Both the position numbers and the translations under genes were made by a program. The notes beneath the pieces are model-generated. The model was given only the letters and a program-made list of their open reading frames with translations, ran no database searches and was not told where the DNA came from. A stretch of 34,473 nt of DNA. Source: an uncultured Psychroflexus sp. Its GTDB lineage: Bacteria; Bacteroidota; Bacteroidia; Flavobacteriales; Flavobacteriaceae. The stretch covers positions 69,169-103,641 of the forward strand of contig CAJXLO010000002.1 of assembly GCA_913056525.1 (NCBI GenBank), in the 5' to 3' direction. Positions 33,749 through 34,473 of this stretch are shown piece by piece (position 1 is the first letter of the stretch; each line of letters opens with the position of its first letter).

Positions 33749-34390
33749 ATGAAACCAAATTACCTTTTAATTTTATGTTTAGCCATCTTATTAGGAACAG
33801 CTTCAAATAGCTATTCTCAAGTAAGGATTCTGGAAGTCAACAAAACAACAGATGTAGTTACATTAAAGAATTTTGGCTCAAATGCACAAAACGTAAGTAG
33901 CTGGTGGTTTTGTTTGCTGTTCAATTATATGCAATTATCAAATTTAACCGTAGAAAGTGGTGACTTGATGCTTATGCCGGATGATACGGTTACTTTATCA
34001 GGATATTCTTTAGCAGATACTGAAGCTGATCTGGGTTTATATGAAAATGGTGCTTTTAGTTCTTCTAGCGATATGCGTGATTTCCTACAATGGGGAAGTG
34101 CCGGTAATGGGAGAGAAAATGTTGCTGGTTCAGCAGGTATATGGAATGCAGGAAACTTTCTACCGGATGCATCAAGCTATCAATATACCGGAGATGGGAC
34201 ACAAACCGGAATTGCCTTTTGGACAACCCTTTCTTTAGATGATCTTGAAAACGAAATAGAAGTTGATATAACGCCTAATCCTGTCGTTCAGAATTTAAAT
34301 ATTCAGCAGAAAAACGCCCAACTTTTAGATGTTCATGTTTTTAATTTACAAGGGCAATTAGCCAAAAGAACTTTTATAGAAAATCAGTAG
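33749..34390 (+). CDS. Small secreted protein with a shortened T9SS sorting domain
   Basis: ATG 33749 gives 213 residues with a signal peptide (MKPNYLLILCLAILLGTASNSYSQ); an upstream in-frame ATG at 33719 would spoil it. The central part (VRILEVNKTTDVVTLKNFG, then VSSWWFCLLFNY and VESGDLMLMPDDTVTL) looks like a lamin-tail-type beta domain; that is my reading of the pattern, not proven. Residues from about 172 (DITPNPVVQNLNIQQ, LLDVHVFNLQGQLAKR) begin a type A T9SS domain but stop about 40 residues in, before the usual GVY-V-K strand and basic end. Exactly at the stop begins TGTCCGACA, which may be a mobile-element end. It may therefore be a truncated, export-defective protein. Confidence 0.7.
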   Translation: MKPNYLLILCLAILLGTASNSYSQVRILEVNKTTDVVTLKNFGSNAQNVSSWWFCLLFNYMQLSNLTVESGDLMLMPDDTVTLSGYSLADTEADLGLYENGAFSSSSDMRDFLQWGSAGNGRENVAGSAGIWNAGNFLPDASSYQYTGDGTQTGIAFWTTLSLDDLENEIEVDITPNPVVQNLNIQQKNAQLLDVHVFNLQGQLAKRTFIENQ

Positions 34391-34408
34391 TGTCCGACAA
34401 AAATTTAA

Positions 34409-34445
34409 AAGCGGGATTTCCTAAATAGGATTTCCCGCTTATTTT
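34409..34445 (+). terminator. Hairpin followed by a T-run after the last gene
   Basis: AAGCGGGA and TCCCGCTT pair perfectly over 8 bases. Inside, after a two-base mismatch, CCTA pairs with TAGG. ATTTTTAT follows, so it can act as an intrinsic terminator for the T9SS gene. It could instead be part of the end of an inserted element; the window ends too soon to tell. Confidence 0.65.
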
Positions 34446-34473
34446 TATATCTTGTTTTCACCACAAAAAAAGA

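Noticed and set aside
1-34473. Search for CRISPR arrays, tRNA and rRNA genes, and phage or conjugation genes
   Set aside because: Intergenic gaps are too short and show no repeat-spacer pattern, cloverleaf or rRNA sequence; no integrase or transposase frame is present.

Overview
The window looks like a chromosomal segment from a marine-type member of the Bacteroidota, most likely family Flavobacteriaceae. The signs are: promoters of the Bacteroidetes TAnnTTTG type; three exported proteins with type IX secretion (T9SS) C-terminal signals; many lipoproteins; low GC; and neighbourhoods familiar from flavobacteria, such as DUF4271 with hemD, a polyprenol-phosphate mannosyltransferase with pyrC and DUF4296, and DUF4837. 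No tRNA, rRNA, CRISPR array, complete transposon or phage region is visible. Coding density is very high. No gene-free stretch reaches 300 bases; the longest, about 260 bases at 22354-22612, is filled by a riboswitch leader and divergent promoters.

Layout. Bases 1-2640 hold divergent lysS (cut by the window edge) and lepA. Bases 2722-6288 hold a secreted M36 metallopeptidase followed by an orphan ABC ATPase, facing a saccharopine-dehydrogenase-family gene. Bases 7731-9783 hold a DUF423 membrane protein and pckA, which ends in a strong terminator. Bases 9839-11257 (minus strand) hold DUF4271 and hemD. Bases 11332-13802 are a glycosyltransferase-pyrC-DUF4296 operon. Bases 13804-18946 are a small capsule/exopolysaccharide module: a FlaA1/WbpM-like nucleotide-sugar dehydratase divergent from an export lipoprotein plus tyrosine autokinase pair. 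Bases 19010-22563 hold a DUF4837 lipoprotein and, on the minus strand, a TonB-dependent receptor with a long leader. Bases 22613-25687 encode a T9SS-exported GH31 glycosidase. Bases 25670-29147 (minus strand) are an antiporter-dprA-lipoprotein operon. Bases 29230-33694 are a metallo-beta-lactamase-fold hydrolase, a subtilase lipoprotein and an M1 peptidase. The window ends with a small T9SS protein whose sorting domain looks cut short, next to a possible mobile-element end.

The most informative element is not in any protein. The leader of the TonB-dependent receptor, on the minus strand at about 22401-22550, has the conserved parts of a TPP (THI-box) riboswitch followed by a perfect intrinsic terminator. 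This predicts that the receptor is switched off by thiamine pyrophosphate and imports thiamine or a precursor across the outer membrane. The same DNA reads as an open N-terminal extension of the divergent GH31 gene, so an automatic gene call could misplace that start.

Other points of interest are: a dihydroorotase with Gln in place of the first His of its HxH motif; a subtilase with about 220 residues between its catalytic Asp and His; several gene pairs whose stop codons overlap tail to tail; and very short predicted mRNA leaders at most promoters.
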